This document shows positions 51,840-60,680 of a stretch of DNA of 64,000 nucleotides, piece after piece; positions within the stretch are counted from its first letter, which is position 1; each line of letters starts with the position of its first letter. Below the pieces are notes generated by a model that did not search any database, was not told the DNA's origin, and saw nothing but the letters and a program-made list of their open reading frames with translations. The stretch covers positions 181,680 to 245,679 of the forward strand of contig NZ_AOGX02000013.1 in assembly GCF_000332475.2 (NCBI RefSeq), given 5' to 3'. The position numbers were made by a program, and so were the translations under genes. The stretch comes from Leptospira yanagawae serovar Saopaulo str. Sao Paulo = ATCC 700523. GTDB lineage: Bacteria > Spirochaetota > Leptospiria > Leptospirales > Leptospiraceae.

Positions 51840-53447
51840 TTACTTCTGGATACGTGTTGCTCCATAATAAGCAGAGATTGGTTTTAAATCTTCGAATCCG
51901 ATCAAATTTACCTGACCACCGCGTTCTTCGTAATCTCGTTTAAAACTTTGTAGAAACTCGATTGCTGAAAATCCGATCATCTTTACACTTTCGTCAAATT
52001 TCAGATCTACACGTTCACCAGGCGCAATTTTTCGAAGTAATAACTTTAACGAAATCATATTTGAAAAGAGTAAGGCATGTTTCACATACATCGTATGAAT
52101 TTTATTCTCTGATGTTTTTGTAATGTCAGCTATAAATATATAACGAAAAGAAACACCAAAATACATTTGAATCAAGATCGCAGTTACAATTCCGCAGAAA
52201 ACACCTACTAACAAATCCTCCACGATTGTCACTACCACGGTAACCAAAAAGATCACAATTTGATCCCAACCTTTTTTGTAGGTTTCTTGAAAAACATGAG
52301 GGGAGGCGAGACGAAGGCCAACCATAATCAATATCCCTGCAAGGGATGCCAATGGAATCCTATGGATGAGTCCAGGAAGCAAAACAATAAACAATAACAA
52401 AAAAAATCCATGGAAAAAATTGGACCATCGTGTTTTGGCACCATTTTCTATGTTAGCTGATGATCTTACGACTTCAGCAATAATGGGCAATCCACCAATC
52501 CAACCTAAAAAAAAGTTTCCTAATCCTTTGGCAACGAGTTCCCTATCCATATTAGATTTCCTGCGATAAGGGTCTGTATTGTCGACCGCTGTTGCAGTTA
52601 ATAACGATTCGATACTCGCAATGAGTGCAATGGTAATGACCATCACCCAAAAAATTCCCTCTTTCCATCTGGAAAAATTGGGAAAACTCAATCCATCATA
52701 TATATGATTGGGTAAATTGACTAATTTTTCAGGACCAATTTTGTAAGTATGATTTAACAAGGTATAAGAATGTTCGCCAGTCAAATCAAAAACATATCCA
52801 AGAACAATTCCAACTAACACAGCGACTAACGGTGCCGGAAGCTTTTTTAACATTGGATTTTTGATTTTAGTTAAGATAGCAATGATCACAATCGCAGAAA
52901 GACCAATGATTGCTACTTCAGGATTCACGTTCACAATACTAGAAGGAATCTCCAATAGAAGGCCCAAAATCGTTTTGGCATTCGGTGTGATCCCAAGGGC
53001 TACATAAAATTGTTTTGATATAATAATGATTCCAATTGCTGCCATCATCCCGTGAACTACAGAGATCGGAAAGTATACTGTGAGATTTCCCGCTTTCGAT
53101 AGTCCTAAAATTACTTGGATCGCACCGGCAATGACAATCGCTGCAAGTGTTAACTCAAAACCTAATTTTGCATCGCCTCCACCCAAAACAAATATGGAAT
53201 TTAATACCACAGCAATGAGTCCAGCGGCAGGGCCGTTGATGGTGAGGTGAGAGCCACTTACCATGGATACAAAAATCCCACCTACAATTCCAGAAAAAAT
53301 CCCAGCCATCGGAGGTGCGCCAGATGCCAATGAGATTCCCAAACAAAGTGGAAGTGCAATGAGAAAGACGACAAAACCGGACACAATGTCCGTTCGCCAG
53401 TTTTCTTTTAAACCAGGCAACCAATCTTTTGGTTTTTGTTTGTCCAT
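51840..53447 (-). CDS. SulP-family anion transporter
   Basis: A 535-residue transporter with about eleven membrane segments. The N-terminal signature LPGLKENWRTDIVSGFVVFLIALPLCLGISLASGAPP is typical of SulP (SLC26-like) carriers of sulfate or bicarbonate. The C-terminal 100 residues after LIQMYFGVSFRYIF form a short STAS-like domain (VDLKFDESVKMIGFSAIEFLQSFKRDY). A GAGGAAATT site precedes the ATG. Its position next to an SbtA-type bicarbonate carrier suggests bicarbonate (BicA-like) rather than sulfate, but that is inference. No sulfate-assimilation genes are near. Confidence 0.88.
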   Translation of the reverse strand: MDKQKPKDWLPGLKENWRTDIVSGFVVFLIALPLCLGISLASGAPPMAGIFSGIVGGIFVSMVSGSHLTINGPAAGLIAVVLNSIFVLGGGDAKLGFELTLAAIVIAGAIQVILGLSKAGNLTVYFPISVVHGMMAAIGIIIISKQFYVALGITPNAKTILGLLLEIPSSIVNVNPEVAIIGLSAIVIIAILTKIKNPMLKKLPAPLVAVLVGIVLGYVFDLTGEHSYTLLNHTYKIGPEKLVNLPNHIYDGLSFPNFSRWKEGIFWVMVITIALIASIESLLTATAVDNTDPYRRKSNMDRELVAKGLGNFFLGWIGGLPIIAEVVRSSANIENGAKTRWSNFFHGFFLLLFIVLLPGLIHRIPLASLAGILIMVGLRLASPHVFQETYKKGWDQIVIFLVTVVVTIVEDLLVGVFCGIVTAILIQMYFGVSFRYIFIADITKTSENKIHTMYVKHALLFSNMISLKLLLRKIAPGERVDLKFDESVKMIGFSAIEFLQSFKRDYEERGGQVNLIGFEDLKPISAYYGATRIQK

Positions 53448-53473
53448 AGGAATTTCCTCTACTCGTGTTTTCT

Positions 53474-55162
53474 TTATTTATTTGGATGATTTGACGTGGA
53501 TTTTCTGAATTGATTGGGATTGATTCCCGATTGTTTTTTAAATTCTAAATAAAAAGCAGACCTAGATCCAAAACCTGCTTTTCTCCCAACTTCGGCTACA
53601 TTCATTTCGGGTTCTTCCAAAAGTAAACGTTTTGCTTCCTTAATTCGATAAAGATTGAGTAAACTTGGAAAATTAAAATTATATTCTACATTGATCAGTT
53701 CACTTAATTGATGATAGGTGAGGCCCAGTTGATTTGCAATCATCTCTTCATTACAATTTTCATTTAGATAAATTTTTTCTGTTTCAAGATATGTTTCTAA
53801 TTTTGATCTAAATTCAATTGTATTAATTTTGTTGGTGATTGTTCGAAATCTCGTTTTTGAGCCGTCACGTTTTTCATAATTTCTTAAAAAAAGAAAACTA
53901 CTCGCAGTTAAGAATGGTAAGTAAAACACAGCGGCATAAATGAAAAAAGGTTGGTAAGGGTAAAAATCAAAATGGAATAAAGTTTTTAGAAACACTAAAA
54001 ACAAAAAAAATGCCCATGAAAAAAAGTAACGTTTCTCTTCTTTGTTTCCACTATTGATAATGAAAAGGTGTGTATTTTTTAAAAAGTAAGCAGCTGAACC
54101 AAATATAAGTAAAACTATAAAAATTCTATATTCGTACACTTCAGGAAAAATAGGTACAAGTAAGTATAAAAACCCAGACAATGCAAATATCCAAAACAAT
54201 GCCGGATATTCTAAGTTTTCATTAATAAATTTAACAAAACTAAATAAGTATAAAAAGAAAATAAAATGATTCATCGATAAAAACAAATAATAAGAATGTC
54301 GTATTAAATTGTTTTCATTCCCAAATACAGATGCCAATTCTTTGCCGTGAACAGAATACACTAACAAAAAGAAAAATAAATAATGCAGAAGGATTGAAAG
54401 ATAAACTTTTTCTTTTGATTTGATGTATTCAGAAGTGGCCCAACCTACCGACACAATCCCTACCATCAGAAAAAATAAGAAGGTCAAAAACCGAAACAAA
54501 ACAATGAAACGATAACTTGATGTGGAAATGGTACGGATTGGAAAATTGATGGTTTCGTTTGAATCCAAAAACAAATAAAAGTCTCGCGATTCCCCTTTGT
54601 CCAACCTAACATTAAAATGTGGGAACGGAGAAAGTAACCCAAGCCAAGACTCCCATTTGTAACCGCTATACACATCGCCAATTTCCCCATTCCGATTTTC
54701 TGAACACATTTCTGCAGAAGGGATATTGATCCATTGGATGAGCACACTGAATTCTGATGGAACTTCCAATTGGTTCTGCAACCGAAAATGGAGCCACTGC
54801 TCACGAGACTTTTGGCGGCCGCGAAGGGAATCAGAACTTTCATTAGGAACCCAAACCATTTGTTTGAGTTTTTGGATGGACTGAGTATCGCAGGACTTTG
54901 GAGGGTTTTCCTTTCCAATCGCTAAAAATTCCACTTCCTGGCTGATATTTTGGCCGTAAAACGCTTCTGGCTTCCATAGACAGCCTCCACCACCAATAGG
55001 AAGGCCAATAAGGAGAAAACCCGAAAAAGGATGCACATGGATAACACCAATGTGGAAGGAGAGTGTTCGCAAGGAAGCGAATTCAAGGACCAAGGAATTC
55101 GTTTCCGGACTATTTTTTTGTCCAATTTTATGATATTGGACAAAATGGATGTCTAAAATCAT
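53474..55162 (-). CDS. 7TM-DISM protein with AraC-type DNA-binding output
   Basis: A membrane-bound regulator of up to 562 residues. A periplasmic domain (up to about residue 215, EQWLHFRLQNQLEVPSEFSV) precedes seven helices (about 220-430) and a cytoplasmic AraC helix-turn-helix (FPSLLNLYRIKEAKRLLLEE, then VAEVGRKAGFGSRSAFYLEFKKQSG). The start is uncertain: ATG at 55162, TTG at 55072 or GTG a little later would each give a signal ending near GGGGC. Another frame over the same bases encodes a standard signal peptide, so a frameshift is possible. It is divergent from the bicarbonate carrier gene by about 20 bases and probably controls it. Confidence 0.82.
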   Translation of the reverse strand: MILDIHFVQYHKIGQKNSPETNSLVLEFASLRTLSFHIGVIHVHPFSGFLLIGLPIGGGGCLWKPEAFYGQNISQEVEFLAIGKENPPKSCDTQSIQKLKQMVWVPNESSDSLRGRQKSREQWLHFRLQNQLEVPSEFSVLIQWINIPSAEMCSENRNGEIGDVYSGYKWESWLGLLSPFPHFNVRLDKGESRDFYLFLDSNETINFPIRTISTSSYRFIVLFRFLTFLFFLMVGIVSVGWATSEYIKSKEKVYLSILLHYLFFFLLVYSVHGKELASVFGNENNLIRHSYYLFLSMNHFIFFLYLFSFVKFINENLEYPALFWIFALSGFLYLLVPIFPEVYEYRIFIVLLIFGSAAYFLKNTHLFIINSGNKEEKRYFFSWAFFLFLVFLKTLFHFDFYPYQPFFIYAAVFYLPFLTASSFLFLRNYEKRDGSKTRFRTITNKINTIEFRSKLETYLETEKIYLNENCNEEMIANQLGLTYHQLSELINVEYNFNFPSLLNLYRIKEAKRLLLEEPEMNVAEVGRKAGFGSRSAFYLEFKKQSGINPNQFRKSTSNHPNK

Positions 55163-55182
55163 GGCTATTACGAGGGACAATT

Positions 55183-56169
55183 ATGGACTTTCACAATGCT
55201 CTGAACAACATTCTCAACCCACCTGTTTTGTTTTTCTTTTTAGGAATGGGTGTCGTTTTCTTTAAATCGGATTTACGCATCACAGAAGGAGTTTCCAAAT
55301 TCCTTTCCTTGTATCTATTATTTTCGATTGGATTTAAAGGTGGGCACGAACTCTTTAAATCTCCTTTTGCAGAAGAACACCTACTCACTTTGATTGCCTG
55401 TATGTTTATGGCATGTTTTGTACCGATTTATTCTTACTTTATCTTTCGTTTTAAATTGGACCATGCAAACTCAGCAGCACTTGCAGGGAGTTTCGGTTCC
55501 ATTAGCGCGGTTACCTTTGTGACAGCAGGAGCGTTTTTACATAGTTATGGATTTGAATACCAGGGATTTATCGTAGCAGGGATGGCTCTTATGGAATCAC
55601 CAGCCATTGTCATTGCGGTCATCATTGATAGACTCGGGAAAAAGAAACAAAACGGAAATCCAACTGAAAAAATTCAATGGAAACATCTGTTACACGAGGC
55701 ATTCTTTAGTTCTTCCGTATATATCTTAATTGGTGCGCTCATCGTTGGGTATCTCTCCGGTGAATCTGGATGGAACACAACAAAACCTTTTACAGAAGAT
55801 ATTTTCAAGGGATTACTAACATTTTTCCTTTTGGACAAAGGGATTGATGCCGCAAAACAAATGCGTGAGTTAAAAAAAGTTGGATTCTTTTTAGTAGGTT
55901 CGTCACTTCTCATCATGTTTGTGAATGTGATCATTTCCATCTTTTTAACAAAAATCATCCAAATGCCAATCGGTGATGCATTGATGTTCGTTGTATTATG
56001 TGCTTCTGCCTCTTACATTGCAGTTCCTGCTGCGATGAAAGATTCGATTCCTGAGGCAAGTCCGAGTATCTATCTCACAGTTGCCTTATCAATTGTTTTC
56101 CCAATCAATATCATCTTTGGAATTCCAGTGTATTTTTATTTGTTAAAAATCTTTATGGGTAACAATTAA
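55183..56169 (+). CDS. SbtA-family sodium-dependent bicarbonate transporter
   Basis: A 328-residue carrier with about ten membrane helices. The start is the ATG at 55183, with a GAGGGA site; the frame extends further upstream but into the opposite gene. Family features include the N-terminal LNPPVLFFFLGMGV, GFKGGHEL, the symmetric LAGSFGSISAVTFVTAGAFL and GMALMESPAIVIAVII, and the second-half LLDKGIDAAKQM and CASASYIAVPAAMKDSIPEA. Sodium/bicarbonate symport would supply carboxylases. The divergent 7TM-AraC gene and the SulP gene make this a bicarbonate or anion uptake locus. Confidence 0.9.
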   Translation: MDFHNALNNILNPPVLFFFLGMGVVFFKSDLRITEGVSKFLSLYLLFSIGFKGGHELFKSPFAEEHLLTLIACMFMACFVPIYSYFIFRFKLDHANSAALAGSFGSISAVTFVTAGAFLHSYGFEYQGFIVAGMALMESPAIVIAVIIDRLGKKKQNGNPTEKIQWKHLLHEAFFSSSVYILIGALIVGYLSGESGWNTTKPFTEDIFKGLLTFFLLDKGIDAAKQMRELKKVGFFLVGSSLLIMFVNVIISIFLTKIIQMPIGDALMFVVLCASASYIAVPAAMKDSIPEASPSIYLTVALSIVFPINIIFGIPVYFYLLKIFMGNN

Positions 56170-56266
56170 AAACGATATAAAGCATTTGCGATAGTTAAAT
56201 GGATTCCATACTGTTAACGAACAATTTTGAAATCCATTTAACGAAAGATAGTTAGGAGAGTACCCT

Positions 56267-58099
56267 TTGTTCCGTTATCAGAATGGCATTCGAATTTGTT
56301 TCCTTTTATTATTGCAAACCACCCTGGTGTTTGCAGATCCCGTAGTAGAACCTAATCCACAAAAACCAGAGGAACCAAAACCATATAGTTCTCCCATGAA
56401 AGAAAAAGGTTTGGATCCAGAATTCAATCGCCATATGTTTGTGGAACCAGCTCTCTCAAAACATTCGGCAACCTCTTCTCAGTTTTGGCTGAATGATGTT
56501 TTACGATTTGGATTGTATTTGCGTCCTAGGCAGGAGAGTCGCTACAATTTAGATTTTAATGCTTCTGACAAGGGATATGTCGATCGCACCCTCCAAACCT
56601 CTTCTCTTTATTTTCTCTTTGATCCAAGTCCTTATGTCCAAGCAAAAGTAACGTTACAGGATGCTCGGGTTTGGGGTGGTGAATCCCCTGCCTCGTCAGG
56701 AGATATCCGAGCCAATTTTTTTAATAATACTCCCGATCTATATTCACGAAACCAAGCCAATGCTGTATCTCTCAACCAAACAAGCGTTAGGGAAGCATTT
56801 GTACTGCTCAACAAACTCCCCCTCCAATCCAAACTCCAAGTAGGTAGACAAATTTGGGCTTATGGTGACCAAAGGATGATTGGTGGTGGAAACTGGACTG
56901 TCAACGGACTATCCTTTGATGGAGCTCGGTTAATGTTCAATTATGAAACTGTGAAACTCCATTTTTTTATGGCTAGGCCGTATTGGACTCAAAGTGGACC
57001 CAATGGAGTCGCTTCTGCCAATGATCCCAAACTGAACTCCCAAGCCAATGGAACGGATACAACATTACTTGGAACATACAATAGTTTTTCAATCCCTGAT
57101 TGGGTCACTTTGGATCTGTATACGTTAGGTGTTGTGCGTAAGTGGAAAAAAAATACAACAAATCCCATCACAGGATTACCGGAAACTTCACCGGATGACC
57201 CTCTTGCTGCCAATAGAAGTAAACAAAACCAAAATTTGGTGACCACAGGATTTCGGATCACAAACCGCACCAAAGGAAATTTTTTACCAGAAGGCAAAGC
57301 TTGGGATTTCACATGGGAGTCAGCATTCCAATCAGGAACTTCAGGTAGAAGGATCCAAGATCCCTATCTCAAAGAATACCTTCCCAATGAATGGGATAAC
57401 TATAAAACAGAAAGAGAAAAGTATACAGGCCAAATGCATGTTTTCCAAACAGGTTATACTTTTTTCAAAAAACTTAGATTAGGTGGTCAAGTTCTATATG
57501 CATCAGGGGATAAAAATAGATCTGACGCATCTCTTTCCACTTTCCAAACTCTTGCAAACCCAAGATTTGGTGTGATCCCTTATTTCAATAGTGTTGCTGG
57601 TATTTCTGAAAATACAAACGCACAAAATTTATTTTCAAAATCTGTTAGTTTGAGTTATGTTTCTGAATCGTATGGGGAATTTCAAATCACATACTTTCAA
57701 AATGATAAAGCGGAAAAACAAGATGCTTGGTATGCCATCAGTGGTGCTGCCAATTCCACGGCTACCATTGGAGAAAGGAACCCTTATCCAGTTTCGTCTG
57801 ACAAAGGTAGTACGGAAAATTATTCGAACCAATCCTATTCATCACCCTATGCATTGGGAAAAAGGATCTATACGGAAGTAGACGTAACATGGCATGGGCA
57901 AATCAATGATTTTGTTTCGCTTTGGTTAGGTGTGGGGTATTTGCAAGCCGGAGATGCGGTAAAAAATTACCGTAATAGCAAAATCCAATACAATGCGACC
58001 ACACAATCATTTGAATGGAACCAAAACTACCTGCAAGGAAGGAACCAATTGGCAAAAGAAGCCTATATGGCTTATGCCCAAATCAACGCTGCATTTTAA
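56267..58099 (+). CDS. Alginate-export-type outer membrane porin
   Basis: A 610-residue outer membrane beta-barrel protein. Translation starts at the TTG at 56267, set by an AGGAG site 8 bases upstream. The signal peptide (FRYQNGIRICFLLLLQTTLVFA) ends before DPVVEP. The mature protein fits the Alginate_exp (AlgE) domain: FGLYLRPRQESRYNLDF, then VKVTL-type strands, LQSKLQVGRQIWAYGDQRMIGGGNWTVNG and a barrel ending in YMAYAQINAAF. Proteins of this group are anion or small-molecule porins, and not all export alginate. The substrate is unknown. Confidence 0.87.
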   Translation: MFRYQNGIRICFLLLLQTTLVFADPVVEPNPQKPEEPKPYSSPMKEKGLDPEFNRHMFVEPALSKHSATSSQFWLNDVLRFGLYLRPRQESRYNLDFNASDKGYVDRTLQTSSLYFLFDPSPYVQAKVTLQDARVWGGESPASSGDIRANFFNNTPDLYSRNQANAVSLNQTSVREAFVLLNKLPLQSKLQVGRQIWAYGDQRMIGGGNWTVNGLSFDGARLMFNYETVKLHFFMARPYWTQSGPNGVASANDPKLNSQANGTDTTLLGTYNSFSIPDWVTLDLYTLGVVRKWKKNTTNPITGLPETSPDDPLAANRSKQNQNLVTTGFRITNRTKGNFLPEGKAWDFTWESAFQSGTSGRRIQDPYLKEYLPNEWDNYKTEREKYTGQMHVFQTGYTFFKKLRLGGQVLYASGDKNRSDASLSTFQTLANPRFGVIPYFNSVAGISENTNAQNLFSKSVSLSYVSESYGEFQITYFQNDKAEKQDAWYAISGAANSTATIGERNPYPVSSDKGSTENYSNQSYSSPYALGKRIYTEVDVTWHGQINDFVSLWLGVGYLQAGDAVKNYRNSKIQYNATTQSFEWNQNYLQGRNQLAKEAYMAYAQINAAF

Positions 58100-58160
58100 G
58101 AAAAACGTTCGATTTTTAGCTGGATTGCCATAGGATGGAAGTGAAACCTGAAATTCATCC

Positions 58161-58787
58161 ATGTTGGAAGCTCATCACAAACCAAGAAGGATTCGGAATA
58201 GCCTCTCAAGAGAGGAAATCCGGGATGTGTCCCTGCTCATTTTAAAAGAAGAGGGACTCGATGGCCTCTCTATGCGTAAAATTGCAAACCGTTTAGGATG
58301 TAGTGTCGCAAGTCCCTATTCTTATTATGAAAGTCAAATCGACCTCGTACAAGATTTAATTCGAACGGGAGAAGACGAACTGCTTTCCATGTTAAAAAAA
58401 GCAAGTGCGGATGTCACAACTGGTTCTGCTTTTGAACAATTAGCGGCCATTGCCCGTTCCTATTTTCATTTTGCCAGCAACAACCGTGAACTTCACAAAG
58501 TAATGTTTGTTACGGATTATGGTGGTGTTCACAGAAAGGCTTTCCCACAACTACCTAAAAGTTATCGGTTCTTTTTAGAGACAGTGCGCATCGGTTTCGA
58601 TTCTGGAGAAATTCCTTATCCCAAAAATGAATACCCAGCCATTGCAAGGATGATGTGGAGTTGGATGTATGGTGTGATCGTTTTGGATATGACGGGTATG
58701 TTAAGGAAACGAAAGGGAGCAGGAAATCCGATCGAAGAAGGGATTTCCTACTTTCAAAAACTCTTAAGTAAACAACCTAACCAGTGA
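58161..58787 (+). CDS. TetR-family transcriptional regulator
   Basis: A 208-residue regulator with a clear helix-turn-helix at about 18-65: LSREEIRDVSLLILKEEGLDGL, then SMRKIANRLGCSVASPYSYYESQIDLV. The C-terminal domain resembles the TetR_C_33/WHG type (FEQLAAIARSYFHFASNNRELHKVMF). The start at 58161 lies 61 bases after the porin stop on the same strand, so it may regulate the porin, and the intervening bases hold no clear palindrome. The 3' end overlaps the convergent acyltransferase-like gene by 11 bases. Confidence 0.87.
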   Translation: MLEAHHKPRRIRNSLSREEIRDVSLLILKEEGLDGLSMRKIANRLGCSVASPYSYYESQIDLVQDLIRTGEDELLSMLKKASADVTTGSAFEQLAAIARSYFHFASNNRELHKVMFVTDYGGVHRKAFPQLPKSYRFFLETVRIGFDSGEIPYPKNEYPAIARMMWSWMYGVIVLDMTGMLRKRKGAGNPIEEGISYFQKLLSKQPNQ

Positions 58788-59550
58788 TTGTTGACACTTC
58801 CAAACCATCACTATCATCTTCCAAAGAAATGTCCGTTTCCACTTGTGAATCATTTACCAATACCAATTTGTTTTTAGACAATTGATTGAGTCGGATAAAC
58901 TCTGTTCTGATCATACCCATCACTTCCGTTGTATCATTCACTTGCCAAACAGGATTTCCTAAGGTGAGGCGAATGGGTTTGTTTAAGTTGTATGCGTCTA
59001 AATACATTGGAACAATCGGTAAGTTATAACGTTTGCTAAGCACAACCATTCCAGGATACAATTTTCGAGACTTTCGAAACCCTCTATACCAAGATCCTTC
59101 AGGAAAAATTCCAATTCCCAGATTTCCCTTTTTGATTCGTCTTTGAAAATCTTTAATCGTTACTGGATCGGATTCATTTCGATTGAGAGGAATGAGATCA
59201 ATGGATTTCACGATCCCTTTGACTAATTGTTCTTTTCTCCAAAGCCATTTAGACTTTTTACCTTTGTTTCCCATCCCTGAATCATAACTTGTAAGAGCTG
59301 TAGTATAAATTCCATAACGTTTCAGAACACCACGGATCACAAACGCATCATATGGCATCGTGATGATTCTTAAAAATTTATTTCTAGGTTTGATATGATT
59401 CGAAATGAGAATCATAGACTTACCATTTAACTGGCGTAAAATAAAGTCGTTTTGAATTTCTACTTTTTTGTTTCCATATTTGAGTCGCATGGGTTTCACG
59501 ACAATCCACATCAGTACAAAGCCAATAGACCTTCCGACATAATAAAACAT
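58777..59550 (-). CDS. PlsC-like acyltransferase-fold protein with altered motifs
   Basis: A 257-residue protein started at the ATG at 59550, which has an AGAGGAAAAG site; the longer frame to 59580 is less likely. It has an N-terminal hydrophobic segment (YYVGRSIGFVLMWIVVKP) and the general layout of 1-acylglycerol-3-phosphate acyltransferases. The catalytic block I is SNHIKPRN, where family members have NHxxxxD; the Asp is replaced by Asn. Block III reads FPEGSWYRGF in place of FPEGTRS. The histidine and the EG pair remain. Activity is therefore uncertain. The C-terminal QLSKNKLVLVNDSQVETDISLEDD tail is acidic. Confidence 0.75.
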   Translation of the reverse strand: MFYYVGRSIGFVLMWIVVKPMRLKYGNKKVEIQNDFILRQLNGKSMILISNHIKPRNKFLRIITMPYDAFVIRGVLKRYGIYTTALTSYDSGMGNKGKKSKWLWRKEQLVKGIVKSIDLIPLNRNESDPVTIKDFQRRIKKGNLGIGIFPEGSWYRGFRKSRKLYPGMVVLSKRYNLPIVPMYLDAYNLNKPIRLTLGNPVWQVNDTTEVMGMIRTEFIRLNQLSKNKLVLVNDSQVETDISLEDDSDGLEVSTITG

Positions 59551-59711
59551 ATCTTTTCCTCTTAGTTTGTAAGAGTCCACAATTCGCCTTTGGTTGCAAA
59601 AGTTTCCTTAGAAATTACGCTACATTTCCAATACAATTCCGTTTCATTTTGTACGATACAGATTCAGGAGAAATTCTAGATTTAAAAATTTGACAATCCA
59701 TGGCTCCACAA

Positions 59712-59900
59712 AAACCTGGGAAATACCTTCTGGGAGGAAACAGGTGAAAATCCTGTGCTGACCCGCAACTGTAATCCAAACATCTGTTTGGTGAGCCAGA
59801 TCTTCCCCGTAAAGTATTCCTCGCGGTTATGGAACTTTACACACTAAAATCCGAATGACCACCATTTGGAGGATAGGGGCCCCGGAGGCATCGGGGCACC
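59712..59900 (+). ncRNA. Cobalamin riboswitch
   Basis: The core features of the B12-binding aptamer are in order: GGGAGGAAACAGGTGAAAAT with its ACAGG/CCTGT pairing (59740-59744 with 59752-59756), then the B12-box-like CCCGCAACTGT (59762-59772), the GAGCCAGA element (59793-59800) and later pairing segments. A GC-rich hairpin (GCCCCG at 59879-59884 with CGGGGC at 59892-59897) closes the region. It can act as the expression platform or peripheral stem. The 461-base gap (59551-60011) has no gene. The riboswitch precedes two lipoprotein genes, presumably turning them off when adenosylcobalamin is plentiful. Confidence 0.9.
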
Positions 59901-60011
59901 CGAAACAAGTTTTACAATGATGGATTCTCTATTTGGAAATTGTTTCCAAACTACAATTCATTGTCATCCATTGGTCCGGAGTTCCCTAAAATTTATCTTT
60001 AGGAAACAGAT

Positions 60012-60641
60012 ATGAAACAAACTCTTTTAAAAACCGTAGCCATGATTGGACTACTCCTTTCTTTTTCTCATTGCGAAATGGAAAAACAAGTTTCAGAGTC
60101 AGAAGCAAATCAAAATTTACTAGTTGGACTTTTAGCAGGGAGTGCGACCTCCACTTCCTTTTTATTAGAATACAATGGCCAATGGAATGTAGGATACTCT
60201 TATGATTCAGAGGGAAAACTTTCTGGAACACCCACTGGAAGAATCATCATCGCAACCAACCCGGATGGAAGTGGTAGTATTATTTCAAGTGATACCAGTG
60301 GTACTAGTGGAGATATCACTTACAGAATCCTATCATTTGATAAATCCAAAAGATATTTATACTATCAAAATACACCAGGAAGTAATAATAATCAATTCAT
60401 TGATAATCGGACGAAATATGGAAGGATAGATTACTCAGCATCGACTAACAGTGGGTGCGAATTAGGATCTCAACGTTGTTTCTACTTTTGTGAAGCGGTT
60501 TCTGGAAAAACAACTTATTCGGAAGTGTTGAATAGCACTGTCACAAGTGATCCGACAAAATATGCAACAAATGGATGTGGAGGGTTTACCTTTAGTCGTG
60601 CCCTTTCTAGAACTGAAAACTCTACTTGGACTGGACTTTAA
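60012..60641 (+). CDS. Riboswitch-controlled lipoprotein of unknown function
   Basis: A 209-residue protein with lipobox SFSHC (cysteine 21) and an AGGAAA site ahead of the ATG. The mature part is beta-rich and polar, with repeats of Gly/Thr/Ser (TPTGRIIIATNPDGSGSII and SGTSGDITYRILSFDKS) and four late cysteines (GCELGSQRCFYFCE, NGCGGF) that could form two disulfides. The B12 riboswitch 110 bases upstream suggests a part in cobalamin capture or transport. I do not recognise the family, so this role is inferred from regulation only. Confidence 0.75.
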   Translation: MKQTLLKTVAMIGLLLSFSHCEMEKQVSESEANQNLLVGLLAGSATSTSFLLEYNGQWNVGYSYDSEGKLSGTPTGRIIIATNPDGSGSIISSDTSGTSGDITYRILSFDKSKRYLYYQNTPGSNNNQFIDNRTKYGRIDYSASTNSGCELGSQRCFYFCEAVSGKTTYSEVLNSTVTSDPTKYATNGCGGFTFSRALSRTENSTWTGL

Positions 60642-60680
60642 AAATCCAATTTTATAAAAAGGAATCGATACACAAAACAT

